From Lachnospiraceae bacterium (GTDB taxonomy: Bacteria > Bacillota > Clostridia > Lachnospirales > Lachnospiraceae), in assembly GCA_011960625.1 (NCBI GenBank), contig BLMJ01000083.1, forward strand, positions 1-32,827: a stretch of DNA of 32,827 nucleotides, given 5' to 3'. Positions 1 through 8,226 of this stretch are shown here, piece by piece. The notes beneath the pieces are model-generated. The model saw only the letters and a program-made list of their open reading frames with translations, searched no databases and was not told the DNA's origin. The position numbers and the translations under genes are program-made. Within the stretch, counting starts at the first letter, position 1. Every line of letters starts with the position of its first letter.

Positions 1-1
1 G

Positions 2-1321
2 CAGTATGAACTTCTCTACAATGTACGAAGTTATATTGATTCATTGGACAACCATTTGAGCTATATGTATGTGGATAATATATTGAGAGAATTTCATGAG
101 GCCCAGGACGGGGCGGTACGTGTAATGGAGAATGACTTAAGGGATATGGAGGCCATAGAAAAGATACAGGCACAGGATTTGGTGACTCTTATAGAGATAC
201 CAGAGCCACCCAAGGAAGAACTGATGCCAAAGATACTGGATATTTCAGAATATACGGCACAGAGCGTCCGGTTTGCAGAGACTTTAGCCGCAAAGTATGA
301 AGACAGTTTTCAAGATATCCAGACGGAAATCGCCTCCTTATGCGCCGGTGGGCTTGCGCTGTCAGAGAGCTTGAAAAGCCTCGCAGGACAGGTGCGTGAG
401 CTTACCGTGGATGAAAACGAAGAGGACATAGCTGTGAAAGCGGAAGAGAAACTATGGGCTGAATTGGAGAGACAGTCAAAAAAACTATTAGAGAAGGAGA
501 AGCTTCTCGGATATCTGAAGAAATTTAAGGAGGATAACGAAGAAGTCATTAAAATGCTTGGTCAGTCAAGCAGCGGTTGTCAATCCTTTGAAGAGGCGGG
601 CTTTTCTGAGGACGCTTGGCAGGAAGAGGCCAAGCCGCCAGATAGTGATATCCAAAAAGAAGCTAAGCCGTCGAATCGTGATATTCAGGAAGAAACCAAG
701 CCGGTGCTCTCATTACTGGCGAAACAGAATGAGGAGATTGATTTTCTGCTTGAAGAGATTGCTCAGACGGAAGAGCTCAATATTGACAGGATAACTGAGC
801 TGGTCAAAAGAGAATACATAGCTCCGGTGAAGGACAAGACAGATAGGGCGAAGAGAGAGCTTCTGCACAGCTGCCAGGAGGAACTGACGGCGATCTTGGC
901 ATATAATGGGCAGCTTTCCAGGTTCCGGCCGCAGGTGAAGGATTCATTCCTTGAACCATGTATTGGGCAGCTGCAAGAAAACCACAGAAGCATGGAGGAA
1001 GCATTATCCGACAATCAGCAGGCATACATGGAGTTTGCACAGAAATCGGCGGAGTCTTCACGGGAGTATACGGCGAAAATACAAAAGCATGTGGCAGAGG
1101 CTAAGACAGCTTCTGAGGAGGCTCTCGCACAGGGAATAGGCGCGGCAAAAGAAATGAAAGAAAAAAACAGCGCCATGAATCAGGGGATTTTAGGAGGCTT
1201 TTCCTCAAAGCTTGCATATACCAGGATTGGAAGCGCGGAGTATACACGGATCTATCAGTTTGTAGCAAATCCGTTGCGGGCAGTAGACAGATCTATGAGT
1301 CAGGCGGCTGCAAATGATTGA
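2..1321 (+). CDS. T7SS-linked coiled-coil protein, 5' end outside window
   Basis: The reading frame is open from base 2, with no stop before a TTG at 44, so the gene almost certainly starts upstream of the window and at least 439 residues are visible. The product is hydrophilic, rich in Glu, Lys, Gln and Ala, and predicted by eye to be mainly long helices or coiled coil, with no membrane segment or signal peptide in the visible part. A short stretch near 640-700 carries three imperfect copies of a unit like EAKPSxxDIQ. It lies 71 bases upstream of a WXG100 gene and on the same strand as the whole Ess locus, so a role as a cytoplasmic accessory or chaperone, or as a substrate, is possible. I do not recognise the family. 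It is not the multi-TM EsaA/YueB expected in many Ess loci. Confidence 0.75.
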   Translation, partial: QYELLYNVRSYIDSLDNHLSYMYVDNILREFHEAQDGAVRVMENDLRDMEAIEKIQAQDLVTLIEIPEPPKEELMPKILDISEYTAQSVRFAETLAAKYEDSFQDIQTEIASLCAGGLALSESLKSLAGQVRELTVDENEEDIAVKAEEKLWAELERQSKKLLEKEKLLGYLKKFKEDNEEVIKMLGQSSSGCQSFEEAGFSEDAWQEEAKPPDSDIQKEAKPSNRDIQEETKPVLSLLAKQNEEIDFLLEEIAQTEELNIDRITELVKREYIAPVKDKTDRAKRELLHSCQEELTAILAYNGQLSRFRPQVKDSFLEPCIGQLQENHRSMEEALSDNQQAYMEFAQKSAESSREYTAKIQKHVAEAKTASEEALAQGIGAAKEMKEKNSAMNQGILGGFSSKLAYTRIGSAEYTRIYQFVANPLRAVDRSMSQAAAND

Positions 1322-1392
1322 GCAAAGCGTGAGTCAAAAGAAGTAATTGTGGCTGTCAAGTATTTGAGAATTAAGAAGGAGGAATAAGGGCT

Positions 1393-1683
1393 ATGAGTAT
1401 CAGAATGAATACAGAGGACGTAATTGCAAGAGGACAGGAGATTGGGAGTCATGTGGAGGATGTGACGGCTCTTCAGAATTATCTGAAGGATGTCGTAAAC
1501 CGTCAACTGCCGGAATTGTGGGAAGGAAGCGGCTATGAAGGATTTGCCGCGTCGGTTGCGGAGATGGCGCCGAGTTTTGAGGCGATGAGAGAGTTGATTA
1601 GCGCGATTGGCCAGGGGGTCGTGATGAATGCTCAGCAGTATGCGGAGTTTGACCGGGCGGCAGGCGCTAGGAACCGTGGATAA
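1393..1683 (+). CDS. esxA: WXG100 family protein (EsxA/YukE-like)
   Basis: This 96-residue helical protein belongs to the WXG100 family, small helix-turn-helix proteins secreted by and required for type VII secretion. The turn carries W43-E44-G45, and the C-terminal tail carries Y83-A-E-F-D87, a match to the YxxxD/E export motif. There is no signal peptide and no Cys. A good ribosome binding site (AGGAGG at 1378-1383) lies nine bases before the ATG. It sits directly upstream of EssA-like, EsaB, EssB and EssC genes, the usual position of the structural Esx protein. The name esxA rests on motif and context, not on a search. Confidence 0.9.
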   Translation: MSIRMNTEDVIARGQEIGSHVEDVTALQNYLKDVVNRQLPELWEGSGYEGFAASVAEMAPSFEAMRELISAIGQGVVMNAQQYAEFDRAAGARNRG

Positions 1684-1688
1684 AAGCT

Positions 1689-2162
1689 GTGGATAGAACC
1701 GGAGATATACGGCTTGACCCAGACGTGCTTGGATTCGATATGGAAGCCGGCGTCGACAGTCAGCTTCCGTTAAGCGATCTGTATGAGCTCCCCGTCTTTG
1801 CAAAGGAGACAAAGCAGAAGGCGGGGAAGTATCAGAGGGAAGAAAAACAGATGATGGAAAGAGTCCGGCAGGGGGTATTTAAGACCGATGGAAGGAAACC
1901 CAAGGAGCAGTTTGAGAGAATCCAGGAAAGGATTTTTCAGGAAGTGTCGCATCTTTCTTCAAGTGGATTTTCCGAATCAAGGTTTTCTTTGGAAGAGTTG
2001 GAGAAAGAGACAGAGAATTTCTGGGATGTTTGGATTTTTTTGGGAATCATCATGATAGGAATGTTATGCATATTTCCTAAGAAATATTGTTGGAGGCGAA
2101 AAGGGGCAGACAAGGCCGGCAATGCCTGCCTCAAGCATAGAAAAGGAGGAGTGGAGAAATGA
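1689..2162 (+). CDS. Small single-pass membrane protein, EssA-like
   Basis: The product is 157 residues with a charged, helical N-terminal part and a single hydrophobic segment at about residues 114-130, followed by a basic tail. EssA/YueC of T7SSb is similar in size and also ends with a membrane helix plus basic tail, and the gene lies where essA is found, before esaB. The resemblance in sequence is slight, and no N-terminal signal peptide is visible, unlike typical EssA. The start is a GTG at 1689, five bases after the WXG100 stop, without a clear Shine-Dalgarno, so translation may be coupled. The stop overlaps the EsaB start (ATGA at 2159-2162). The assignment as an EssA equivalent is an inference. 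Confidence 0.6.
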   Translation: MDRTGDIRLDPDVLGFDMEAGVDSQLPLSDLYELPVFAKETKQKAGKYQREEKQMMERVRQGVFKTDGRKPKEQFERIQERIFQEVSHLSSSGFSESRFSLEELEKETENFWDVWIFLGIIMIGMLCIFPKKYCWRRKGADKAGNACLKHRKGGVEK

Positions 2163-2422
2163 TCATTACCTTCATGACAGGGGAGGCAGGAGAGGACTAT
2201 AAAAAAATAGACGTTATGGTGAGACCAGAACAAAAGATAGAGGATGTCTATGGTCAGCTTATTTTAAATGGCTTCCTGCCCCAACAGCATGAGAAAAAGC
2301 AGCTTCCAGTGTTTTCCCTGCGTCGGAAGGAATATGTGAAGCCGTCGTTAACATTTTGGCAGGGAAGGATCTATGCCGGAGATATTCTGATTCTTGGCGA
2401 TATTACGAAGTTTAGACAGTAG
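2159..2422 (+). CDS. esaB: EsaB/YukD ubiquitin-like T7SS protein
   Basis: This 87-residue protein has the size and pattern of the YukD/EsaB ubiquitin-like fold: an N-terminal beta hairpin region (IITFMTGEAGEDYKKIDVMV), a helix near residues 27-38, and a C-terminal strand pair ending in GDILILGD. EsaB is a cytoplasmic component of type VIIb systems, needed for or regulating export. The gene overlaps the upstream EssA-like gene by four bases and is followed after 30 bases by essB, the conserved EsaB-EssB-EssC order. The recognition rests on fold pattern, length and order. Confidence 0.8.
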   Translation: MIITFMTGEAGEDYKKIDVMVRPEQKIEDVYGQLILNGFLPQQHEKKQLPVFSLRRKEYVKPSLTFWQGRIYAGDILILGDITKFRQ

Positions 2423-2452
2423 CCAAGCAATCGGGAAAAGGGAGAAGAATGC

Positions 2453-3547
2453 ATGAAGGTTAGGATACGAAGGAGTGACTTAAGGGCAAAGGGAAAATAT
2501 GACTTCAGGCGGCTGGAGGAGAAGAACCATCTGTTTCTCCCATGCAGAATAGAGGAGGAGAAAGAAACTGTCTGCATGAACTTTGATTTGCGGGGAATGC
2601 AGATATTTGAAGAATTGAAAAAAGAGGAAAGGCTCGCGAAACTGGCAGTCTTACTCCAGGTGGCGGAGCTAGAAGAACTATACCGGAAATACGAGTTTTC
2701 ACTGGAGCCTGGCAACCTATACTATGACTTACTAGGCAGAGTTCGGGTAAAGCTGCGGGATATTATCACAACCCCTCATAAAAGCAGGATGAAAAATTTT
2801 TTGAGGCAGTATCAGGCATTGATTGGTTATATTCTTGAGGGATCTAGACCTTATGAGGATTATCTGTACGGCGGCTTAAAGCTTCTAAAGCCCCAGGAGG
2901 AGGCCGCAAGTTTTATGGAGCCAGAGACGGTGCAGGAAGAAAAACAAATATTATCGGAATACTACAGCCAGCTTTTGGAAAAAGAGAAGAAGTATATGAG
3001 GAAGGTAGAAGTTCGAAACTATCGGCGTTTGGTCAGGTACTCTATGGTTTCAGCGTGCTTGCTTTTTCTGCTTATCATAGCCTTTGCCTACAGCTTTGGA
3101 TGGTATATGCCAAGGCAGGAACGGCTGCGGGAAGCAAAGGATGACTATATTTGCAAGGATTATCTTGCAATGATTGACGCTCTAAAGGGTTTTGAGACAG
3201 AAGAGCTTAGCCGCGCCGAAAAATATATGCTTGCCACGGCCTATATTCAAGGTCAGGTGGTAGATACTTTCAGTGCCAAGGATAAGGAAAACATTTTAAG
3301 CAAAGTTACCTATCAGTCCAACGAAAAAGTACTGGACTACTGGATACATCTAGGGCGGCTAGAGGTGGATAAGGCCGAAGACCTTGCCATGACAATGTCG
3401 GACGACCAGCTCTTACTGTATGCATATATGCATGAATTGCACCAGGTTGAGGAGGGCGGTTTATCAGGAGAGGCAAAGAAGGGCAGAAGGCAGGAGTTGA
3501 TAAAAGAGATTGAGGAGTTAGCAGGTAAATTAGGCTTGCTTCATTGA
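2453..3547 (+). CDS. essB: EssB/YukC T7SS membrane component
   Basis: The 364-residue product fits EssB/YukC: an N-terminal cytoplasmic pseudokinase-like domain (residues 1-195), one strong transmembrane helix at about 197-219, and an extracytoplasmic helical domain of TPR-like character at 220-364. EssB is a core membrane subunit that contacts EssC in the Bacillus/Staphylococcus-type machine. It is somewhat shorter than the roughly 440 residues of the Staphylococcus protein. The ATG has a GGGAG site eight bases upstream (2440-2444). The position between EsaB and EssC supports the call. Confidence 0.88.
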   Translation: MKVRIRRSDLRAKGKYDFRRLEEKNHLFLPCRIEEEKETVCMNFDLRGMQIFEELKKEERLAKLAVLLQVAELEELYRKYEFSLEPGNLYYDLLGRVRVKLRDIITTPHKSRMKNFLRQYQALIGYILEGSRPYEDYLYGGLKLLKPQEEAASFMEPETVQEEKQILSEYYSQLLEKEKKYMRKVEVRNYRRLVRYSMVSACLLFLLIIAFAYSFGWYMPRQERLREAKDDYICKDYLAMIDALKGFETEELSRAEKYMLATAYIQGQVVDTFSAKDKENILSKVTYQSNEKVLDYWIHLGRLEVDKAEDLAMTMSDDQLLLYAYMHELHQVEEGGLSGEAKKGRRQELIKEIEELAGKLGLLH

Positions 3548-3608
3548 TGTTTGAAGAGGGAGTTATTTGTTATCTATAAAGTGAAACGAGGTATAGAAGG
3601 AGTTCCAT

Positions 3609-6600
3609 ATGAGATATGTGCCAATGCAGACAGGGGAAGAAGGCCAGGAGTATCCAAGACGTGTGTTTGAACGGGGAGAAAACATTACAATTTCTTCGGG
3701 ATATGAGGCCGCCCTTCGTATCCCTGGGTTAAAAAGTCGTTTTTATATACGAGGTATGAAGGTATTTTCTGAGATAAATAGTGAGGAAGGCATATATCGG
3801 AATTGGCAGAAGATAAAGACGGGAGAATTTCCGCTCTATCCGGGAGATGTATTTTTCCTTGGAAATTTAAAGCTTGAGGTGTGGGAGGCGAAGATTTCCA
3901 TTCAGGGTCCTGCCGACAGCTATAAGACGGAATTTATAGAAGCCTCCAAAGGAGGGCGGCCAGAAGGCTTCCCTGTGTATAAGCGTTCCCCGAGACTCAT
4001 TAAAAGACCGTCTAAAGAAAAACTTCGGATAGAGCTCCCAGGGGAGGAGGAGAGGCAGGACAGAAAAGGATTTTTGAAGTCAGTCTTGCCGCCTCTGATT
4101 ATGATGATGGTGACGGTGACGATCGGCCTATGGATGGGGAGAGGCATCTATCTGCTCATGTCCGCTGCCGCCGCCGGAATGACTGCTATATTTTCAGGCT
4201 TCCGATATCTAGATGAGAAGGCGGTATGCAGGAAAAAGAATAGAAGGCGTCAGGCAGCTTATATGAACTATCTGTGGGAGAAACACAAGGAGATTGCCGC
4301 GGCTTACGAGAGGGAGCAGGAAGTCTATGCATACCAATATCCGGAAACGGACGAAATTGCCAATATGGTAAGAAATTTTGACAGCCGTATCTATGAGAGG
4401 CTTGCTTCTGACGGGGATTTTCTTACGGTATCCATCGGGCGCTATGAGGGAAAGACTGGGTTTCGGATGGAAGGAAAGGAACCGGCGTGGGATGCAAAGG
4501 AGGAAATACTTACAGAGATGGTCAGAAAAATCAGAAGAAAATATTCGGCGCTAGAGAAACCGAAGGTTATCGATCTGAAAAAGGCGCGTCTGGGAATGGT
4601 GGGAGAGAAGGAAGCACTGCACAGGCAGCTTAAGATACTAGCGGCGCAGGCAGCGTTTTTTCACAGCTATCAAGAGCTTCAGATGATTGTAATCTATGAC
4701 AGGGAGTATGAGAACCAGTTTTCATGGATGCGTTGGCTTCCCCATACGCGCCTTAAACCAATGAATCTCTTGGGGCTTATTCAGTCGGAGCGGACCAGAG
4801 ATTTGGTGCTTGGAAGCATGAATCAGATATTGAAGGAGAGGGCGGACAATCTGAAAGAAGGGAAAAAGGGGATAAAGCATCTGCCGTGGTATCTGTTTCT
4901 AATTGATGAGCCTTCCTGGATTGCGGAGCATGGGATTATGGAATATCTGCGTATGGATGGAAGTCAAATGGGAATTTCTGTGGTCTATTCCAGCCATCTC
5001 TGTGCAAATCTTCCGGAATATATAGAAACCGTCCTAATGTTGGATAATTCTAGGGAAGGAACGCTGCTTTTGGAGCAGAGAGAGTATGTAAAACAGAAGA
5101 TTACCTTTGATCAGGCAGGAAACGTTGATTTTGAATGGCTGGCGAGAGATTTAAGCGTATTAGAGCACGAACAGGGAATTACCAGCTATATTCCCAAGAG
5201 TGTCACATTTTTTGAATTGTATGGAGTACAAAAGGCGGAAGAGTTAGAGATTCAAAATAGATGGAAAAGAAATCTAGCCTATAAGTCGCTGGCTGTTCCG
5301 CTGGGGCTGCGCTCTGCAAAGGATATATTATTTTTGAACCTGCACGAAAAAGCCCATGGCCCGCATGGTCTGGTGGCCGGAACAACAGGTTCGGGAAAAT
5401 CGGAATTGATACAGAGCTACATTCTTTCTTTGGCGGTCAATTTTCATCCCTATGAGGTGGGTTTTCTGTTGATTGATTATAAAGGAGGCGGAATGGCGGA
5501 TCTGTTTCGCACCCTTCCCCATCACCTGGGGACGATTACGAATCTGGACGGAAACGGAAGTATGCGTACCTTGGCTTGTGTAAAAGCGGAACTGTCACAA
5601 AGACAGAGGATATTCAGAGCTTTTGGGGTAAACCATATGAACGGATATATGAAATTGTTCAGGGCAGGAAAAGCAGCAGAGCCTCTTCCCCATCTTTTTA
5701 TCATTTGTGATGAATTTGCCGAGCTAAAGAAGGAACAGCCAGAGTTTATGAAGGAGCTTGTATCAGCGGCACGTATCGGAAGGAGTTTAGGAGTTCATCT
5801 TATTCTGGCTACACAGAAACCGGCCGGCATCATAGAGGAACAGATCTGGAGCAACAGCCAATTCAAGCTATGTCTGAAGGTACAGAATGAAAGTGATAGT
5901 AAGGAAGTATTAAAGACGACGGACGCTGCTGCCATCACTTTGCCAGGTAGGGCCTATCTGAAGGTAGGGAATCATGAGACCTATGAGTTATTCCAGTCTG
6001 CTTTCAGCGGGGCGGCGTATAGGGAAGCTAAGGGGAATAACAGTGCGGAGGATGAGAGGGTTTACGTGGTAAATGAACTGGGCCAGGGAGAGCTTGTCAA
6101 TCAGGATCTAAGCGGTAAGGAGGGGGAATACGAAACAAGCCAGACACAGCTGGAAGCTGTGGCAAGGCATATCAGGGAGATTTTTGAACAGGAGCATACA
6201 GCCAAGGTTAGGAAGCCATGGCTGCCTCCTCTTAAAAAGATGCTGGTCAGTCAAAGCCTTGCAAAGAATGTGCAGAGAGCCTGTGAAGGAGGGAGCAGTG
6301 TAATCCCGAAGGGTAAAAGCGAGAAGTCTCTTTCTGTGGCCATAGGTATGCTGGATATACCACAGCTAAAAGAACAAAGAGAGCTGGAGCATCATTTTGA
6401 GAAAGACGGAAATCTTTTGTTTTCGGCATCCGCAGGCTTTGGAAAGACAGTCTTTTTGACAACGGTACTCATAAGTCTTGCTCTTTCTTATGACGTAGAT
6501 AATGTGAATTTTTATATTCTGGATTATGGAAACCATGGCTGTATGCCGTTAAAGGAGCTTCCTCATACGGCGGAATATATTTCCGCAGACGATGAAGAGC

Positions 6601-7862
6601 GGTATTGGAAATTCAAGAAATTTATATGGGAAGAGGTAAAAGCCAGAAAAAGATTGTTTGCAAAATACGCGGCTCCTTCTCCCTTGGCATATGAGGAATT
6701 GTCTGGAAAAACTTTAAAGACGGTGATTATAGCTGTGGATCAGCTTGATGTGGTAAAGGAGATGGGGCTTGAGGAAGAAGAATTTTTTACAAAGCTTACG
6801 AGGGACGGGATCGGGCTTGGAATATATACGGTTGCTGCTGCGGCAAGAATCCATTCCGTTAGGCAGGCGACGCTCACTAATTTTAAGAGTAAAATAGCGG
6901 GATACCATTTCGATGAAAACGAAACCTTTCTTGCAGTGGGGAGAGCTCCGTTTAAACAGTCGGATATCAAAGGACGTGTTCTGACAGGAGGCGACGAAGT
7001 GTATGAAGCGCAGATCTATACGATGGCGCCCTGCGAAGACAAAGCTGTATACAGTAAATCATTAAAAGAATTGATACAACAGATAAGAAGGAGATATCCG
7101 GGGAAGGAGGCTCCCCATATTCCGGTCTTACCCCAAGAATTTCACGCTGCCATGCTGTATCGTTATTCCGGTGATGGAAACGACTATCTGGTAGGATTAG
7201 AGCTTGAGGAAGTAACCGGGAAAGGGTTTGACAAATCAGCGGGTCTATTTGCAGTTATAGGAAATACTGGGGCGGGAAAGACGAATATTTTATGTGTGAT
7301 TGCAGAGCAGGCAATTTTAAAGGGAAGAACCTGTATCTTTGATTCTATGGATATGGAGCTCTATCACTATCGTCAGGAGTCAAATGTTTTATATGTGGAA
7401 GGACGTAAGGAACAGGAGCTCTTTCTAAAGGAAATGGCAGAAGAAGTGGAAAGCAGGCGAAAGCTTCTGAAAACGAGAATGGAGGAGTGTAAGAATTTGT
7501 CCCCGAAAAAGCTTATGGGTGAGATGCCGTTTTATACCATAATCATCGATGATCTGGAGGTTTTTTCCGAGTTTATGAGGGAAGAATTAGAGAGGGTCTC
7601 TAGTCTTATAAAAGAGGGGATGGCTCTTGGGATTGTCTGTGTCATTACCATTCATTCCGCAAAATCACGGGGAATGAGCAGTATGGACAGGATGGTGAAG
7701 CAGGCGGCAAATGGTCTGGTATTAAGTTCACAGGGAATAGTACCAATCTTTCCTGTTTTGAGTACAAGAGAGTTGCCCAAGTTCGGAGACGGACTTCTCT
7801 TTAAAAACGGCATATATCAAAGGCTGCGGCTTCCGAAATATAGTTTGGAGAGTACAAGTTAA
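3609..7862 (+). CDS. essC: EssC/YukB FtsK/SpoIIIE-type T7SS ATPase
   Basis: This 1417-residue protein is the T7SS motor. The N-terminal 100 residues look like an FHA-type beta domain (for example LYPGDVFFLGNLKLEVWE). Two membrane helices lie within residues 158-202. Three FtsK/SpoIIIE ATPase domains follow. Domain 1 has Walker A G591-TTGSG-K597-S598 and Walker B ending D701-E702. Domain 2 has a Walker A with Ala in place of the first Gly (ASAGFGKT, K946) and VDQLD in the Walker B region. Domain 3 has GNTGAGKT (K1224) and D1314-D1315. The conserved Walker motifs in domain 1 fit its role as the main active motor in this family. The length is close to the roughly 1480 residues of Staphylococcus EssC. 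The ATG at 3609 follows an AAGGAG site. Variable C-terminal ATPase domains are known to pair with specific substrates, and here the downstream effector genes are the obvious partners. Confidence 0.96.
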   Translation: MRYVPMQTGEEGQEYPRRVFERGENITISSGYEAALRIPGLKSRFYIRGMKVFSEINSEEGIYRNWQKIKTGEFPLYPGDVFFLGNLKLEVWEAKISIQGPADSYKTEFIEASKGGRPEGFPVYKRSPRLIKRPSKEKLRIELPGEEERQDRKGFLKSVLPPLIMMMVTVTIGLWMGRGIYLLMSAAAAGMTAIFSGFRYLDEKAVCRKKNRRRQAAYMNYLWEKHKEIAAAYEREQEVYAYQYPETDEIANMVRNFDSRIYERLASDGDFLTVSIGRYEGKTGFRMEGKEPAWDAKEEILTEMVRKIRRKYSALEKPKVIDLKKARLGMVGEKEALHRQLKILAAQAAFFHSYQELQMIVIYDREYENQFSWMRWLPHTRLKPMNLLGLIQSERTRDLVLGSMNQILKERADNLKEGKKGIKHLPWYLFLIDEPSWIAEHGIMEYLRMDGSQMGISVVYSSHLCANLPEYIETVLMLDNSREGTLLLEQREYVKQKITFDQAGNVDFEWLARDLSVLEHEQGITSYIPKSVTFFELYGVQKAEELEIQNRWKRNLAYKSLAVPLGLRSAKDILFLNLHEKAHGPHGLVAGTTGSGKSELIQSYILSLAVNFHPYEVGFLLIDYKGGGMADLFRTLPHHLGTITNLDGNGSMRTLACVKAELSQRQRIFRAFGVNHMNGYMKLFRAGKAAEPLPHLFIICDEFAELKKEQPEFMKELVSAARIGRSLGVHLILATQKPAGIIEEQIWSNSQFKLCLKVQNESDSKEVLKTTDAAAITLPGRAYLKVGNHETYELFQSAFSGAAYREAKGNNSAEDERVYVVNELGQGELVNQDLSGKEGEYETSQTQLEAVARHIREIFEQEHTAKVRKPWLPPLKKMLVSQSLAKNVQRACEGGSSVIPKGKSEKSLSVAIGMLDIPQLKEQRELEHHFEKDGNLLFSASAGFGKTVFLTTVLISLALSYDVDNVNFYILDYGNHGCMPLKELPHTAEYISADDEERYWKFKKFIWEEVKARKRLFAKYAAPSPLAYEELSGKTLKTVIIAVDQLDVVKEMGLEEEEFFTKLTRDGIGLGIYTVAAAARIHSVRQATLTNFKSKIAGYHFDENETFLAVGRAPFKQSDIKGRVLTGGDEVYEAQIYTMAPCEDKAVYSKSLKELIQQIRRRYPGKEAPHIPVLPQEFHAAMLYRYSGDGNDYLVGLELEEVTGKGFDKSAGLFAVIGNTGAGKTNILCVIAEQAILKGRTCIFDSMDMELYHYRQESNVLYVEGRKEQELFLKEMAEEVESRRKLLKTRMEECKNLSPKKLMGEMPFYTIIIDDLEVFSEFMREELERVSSLIKEGMALGIVCVITIHSAKSRGMSSMDRMVKQAANGLVLSSQGIVPIFPVLSTRELPKFGDGLLFKNGIYQRLRLPKYSLESTS

Positions 7863-7905
7863 GAAAGGTTTTTGGGAAAATAAAAGATAGGAGAATTAAG
7901 AAGGT

Positions 7906-8214
7906 ATGGCAGATAAGCTTCATATAGACCAAGGAAGAGTAAGGGAGGATGCGGCACAGCTTCAAAGCGCCGCTGGGTATCTACAAAACATCTCCTTGTT
8001 TCCACAGGATTCAAGAACAACTTTGGCTGCCAATGAAAAGGGGAAGGCTGCATATGGCAACTCGCAGGATAGGATTGCACTTTTGGGTGTTCTGTTAGAG
8101 CAGGAAGCCCAAAATATCAGAGGGCTGGGGTTAGAATTTGCGGAGTTTGACGAGATGATGGGGAGCTTAGGAGAACAGGGCCCTCGGCATTCTGTGATAA
8201 CAGCGAAAAAATAG
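7906..8214 (+). CDS. Lap1/WXG100-like small helical partner of the adjacent LXG-like effector
   Basis: This 102-residue helical protein lacks a WXG turn but has the overall size of WXG100-type proteins. Near its C-terminus it carries F78-A-E-F-D82, an FxxxD motif like that reported for the Lap1 (DUF3130-type) proteins that escort LXG toxins to the T7SSb. The stop codon is only 12 bases before the ATG of the LXG-like protein. A role as a targeting partner binding the helical N-terminus of that protein is an inference from motif and position. The family assignment (Lap1/TIGR04197-like) is from memory. Confidence 0.72.
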   Translation: MADKLHIDQGRVREDAAQLQSAAGYLQNISLFPQDSRTTLAANEKGKAAYGNSQDRIALLGVLLEQEAQNIRGLGLEFAEFDEMMGSLGEQGPRHSVITAKK

Positions 8215-8226
8215 GAGGTGCAGCTT

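Noticed and set aside
1300..1812. Minus-strand frame of 170 codons across the WXG100 gene
   Set aside because: It covers the WXG100 gene and its neighbours, has odd composition with many Arg, Leu and His, and no start site.
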